From: a virus
Length of the DNA stretch: 20,321 bases
Strand: one strand, 5' to 3'
Virus record (IMG/VR): IMGVR_UViG_3300037245_002917
Location: 1 to 20,321 of that record
Positions 20,143 to 20,321 of this stretch are shown here, piece by piece (position 1 is the stretch's first letter; every line of letters starts with the position of its first letter). The translations under genes and the position numbers were made by a program. The notes under the pieces are model-generated. The model was not told the DNA's origin and searched no databases. It saw nothing but the letters and a program-made list of their open reading frames with translations.

Positions 20143-20321
20143 CTAACCATCAACTTTTACTCGCATAATATGATCGCGCGCCTGCGAGTTCAAAGGTACC
20201 CGCCCGCGCGCCCGAAAATTCAGTTTCCAGCCCACCACCCCCATTTTCAGCCCACTCACCCAAACGGCGGCAAGCCCCAAAAAAACCTCCGCACACAAAA
20301 AACCCGCGCCATACTTCGACC
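20143..20321 (-). CDS. Partial ORF at the right edge
   Basis: An open frame enters from the right edge and ends at TAG 20143-20145, overlapping the head of the next ORF region. It gives 58 residues, including FLGLAAVWVSGLKMGVVGW and a basic tail LNFRARGRVPLNSQARDHIM. No family is recognised. The GC-rich sequence makes open frames common by chance, so it may not be a gene. Confidence 0.35.
   Translation of the reverse strand, partial: SKYGAGFLCAEVFLGLAAVWVSGLKMGVVGWKLNFRARGRVPLNSQARDHIMRVKVDG

Overview
The window is part of a tailed-phage genome, most likely a prophage. It reads like the late region of a lambda-type siphovirus. Every convincing gene is on the minus strand, so transcription runs from right (about 20.3 kb) to left (1). 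Genes are tightly packed with ATGA/TAATG/TTGA overlaps, good Shine-Dalgarno (SD) sites and standard-code stops. The host cannot be named from this stretch. Dispersed GTCATYCC...GGATCC palindromes and 'CTTTGCGCC' repeats occur in many bacterial chromosomes, including Planctomycetota, but that is only a weak hint.

Layout in transcription order: (1) 20.3-17.2 kb holds an edge ORF, a Zn/PnuC-like membrane protein, a radical SAM enzyme, a D12-class adenine methyltransferase, a repeat cluster and a 110-aa protein. (2) 17.2-16.6 kb is a Nu1-like small terminase whose start needs a frameshift at an A10 run. (3) 16.4-12.4 kb is an accessory block inserted between small and large terminase: a C5-cytosine methyltransferase, a Gp37/Gp68 (DUF5131) protein, a holin-lipoprotein fusion and three small proteins. 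(4) 12.06-5.35 kb is the packaging and head module: a 58-aa membrane/coiled-coil protein, GpA-type large terminase, Zn-ribbon, gpW-like, Zn-ribbon/SAP protein, GpB-like portal, protease/scaffold with an internal Nu3-like start, and decoration protein. (5) 5.2-4.25 kb is the major capsid protein, closed by a strong intrinsic terminator. (6) 4.1-2.6 kb is an independent unit with its own sigma70-like promoter: an exported fibre-like protein coupled to an XhlA/holin-like protein. (7) 2.4 kb to 1 is the head-tail joining and tail start: connector, tail terminator, tail tube, assembly chaperone and an edge gene.

The most unusual property is the density of short structured repeats. About 21 copies of one hairpin (R1), all in the same orientation, are mixed with a second hairpin (R2), a 9-mer tandem (R3) and a ~65-nt element (R4). 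They fill almost every intergenic gap outside the 2.6-8.6 kb core and the 17.9-20.3 kb end. They also enter coding sequence, as an in-frame insert in the large terminase and as C-terminal tails of other proteins. R1 and R2 keep their flanks or loop constant while both stem arms change together.

Functionally the genes would package DNA (TerS/TerL), build and mature the head (portal, protease/scaffold, decoration, capsid), join head to tail, and modify phage or host DNA with two methyltransferases. No endolysin, integrase, repressor or tRNA is visible in the window.
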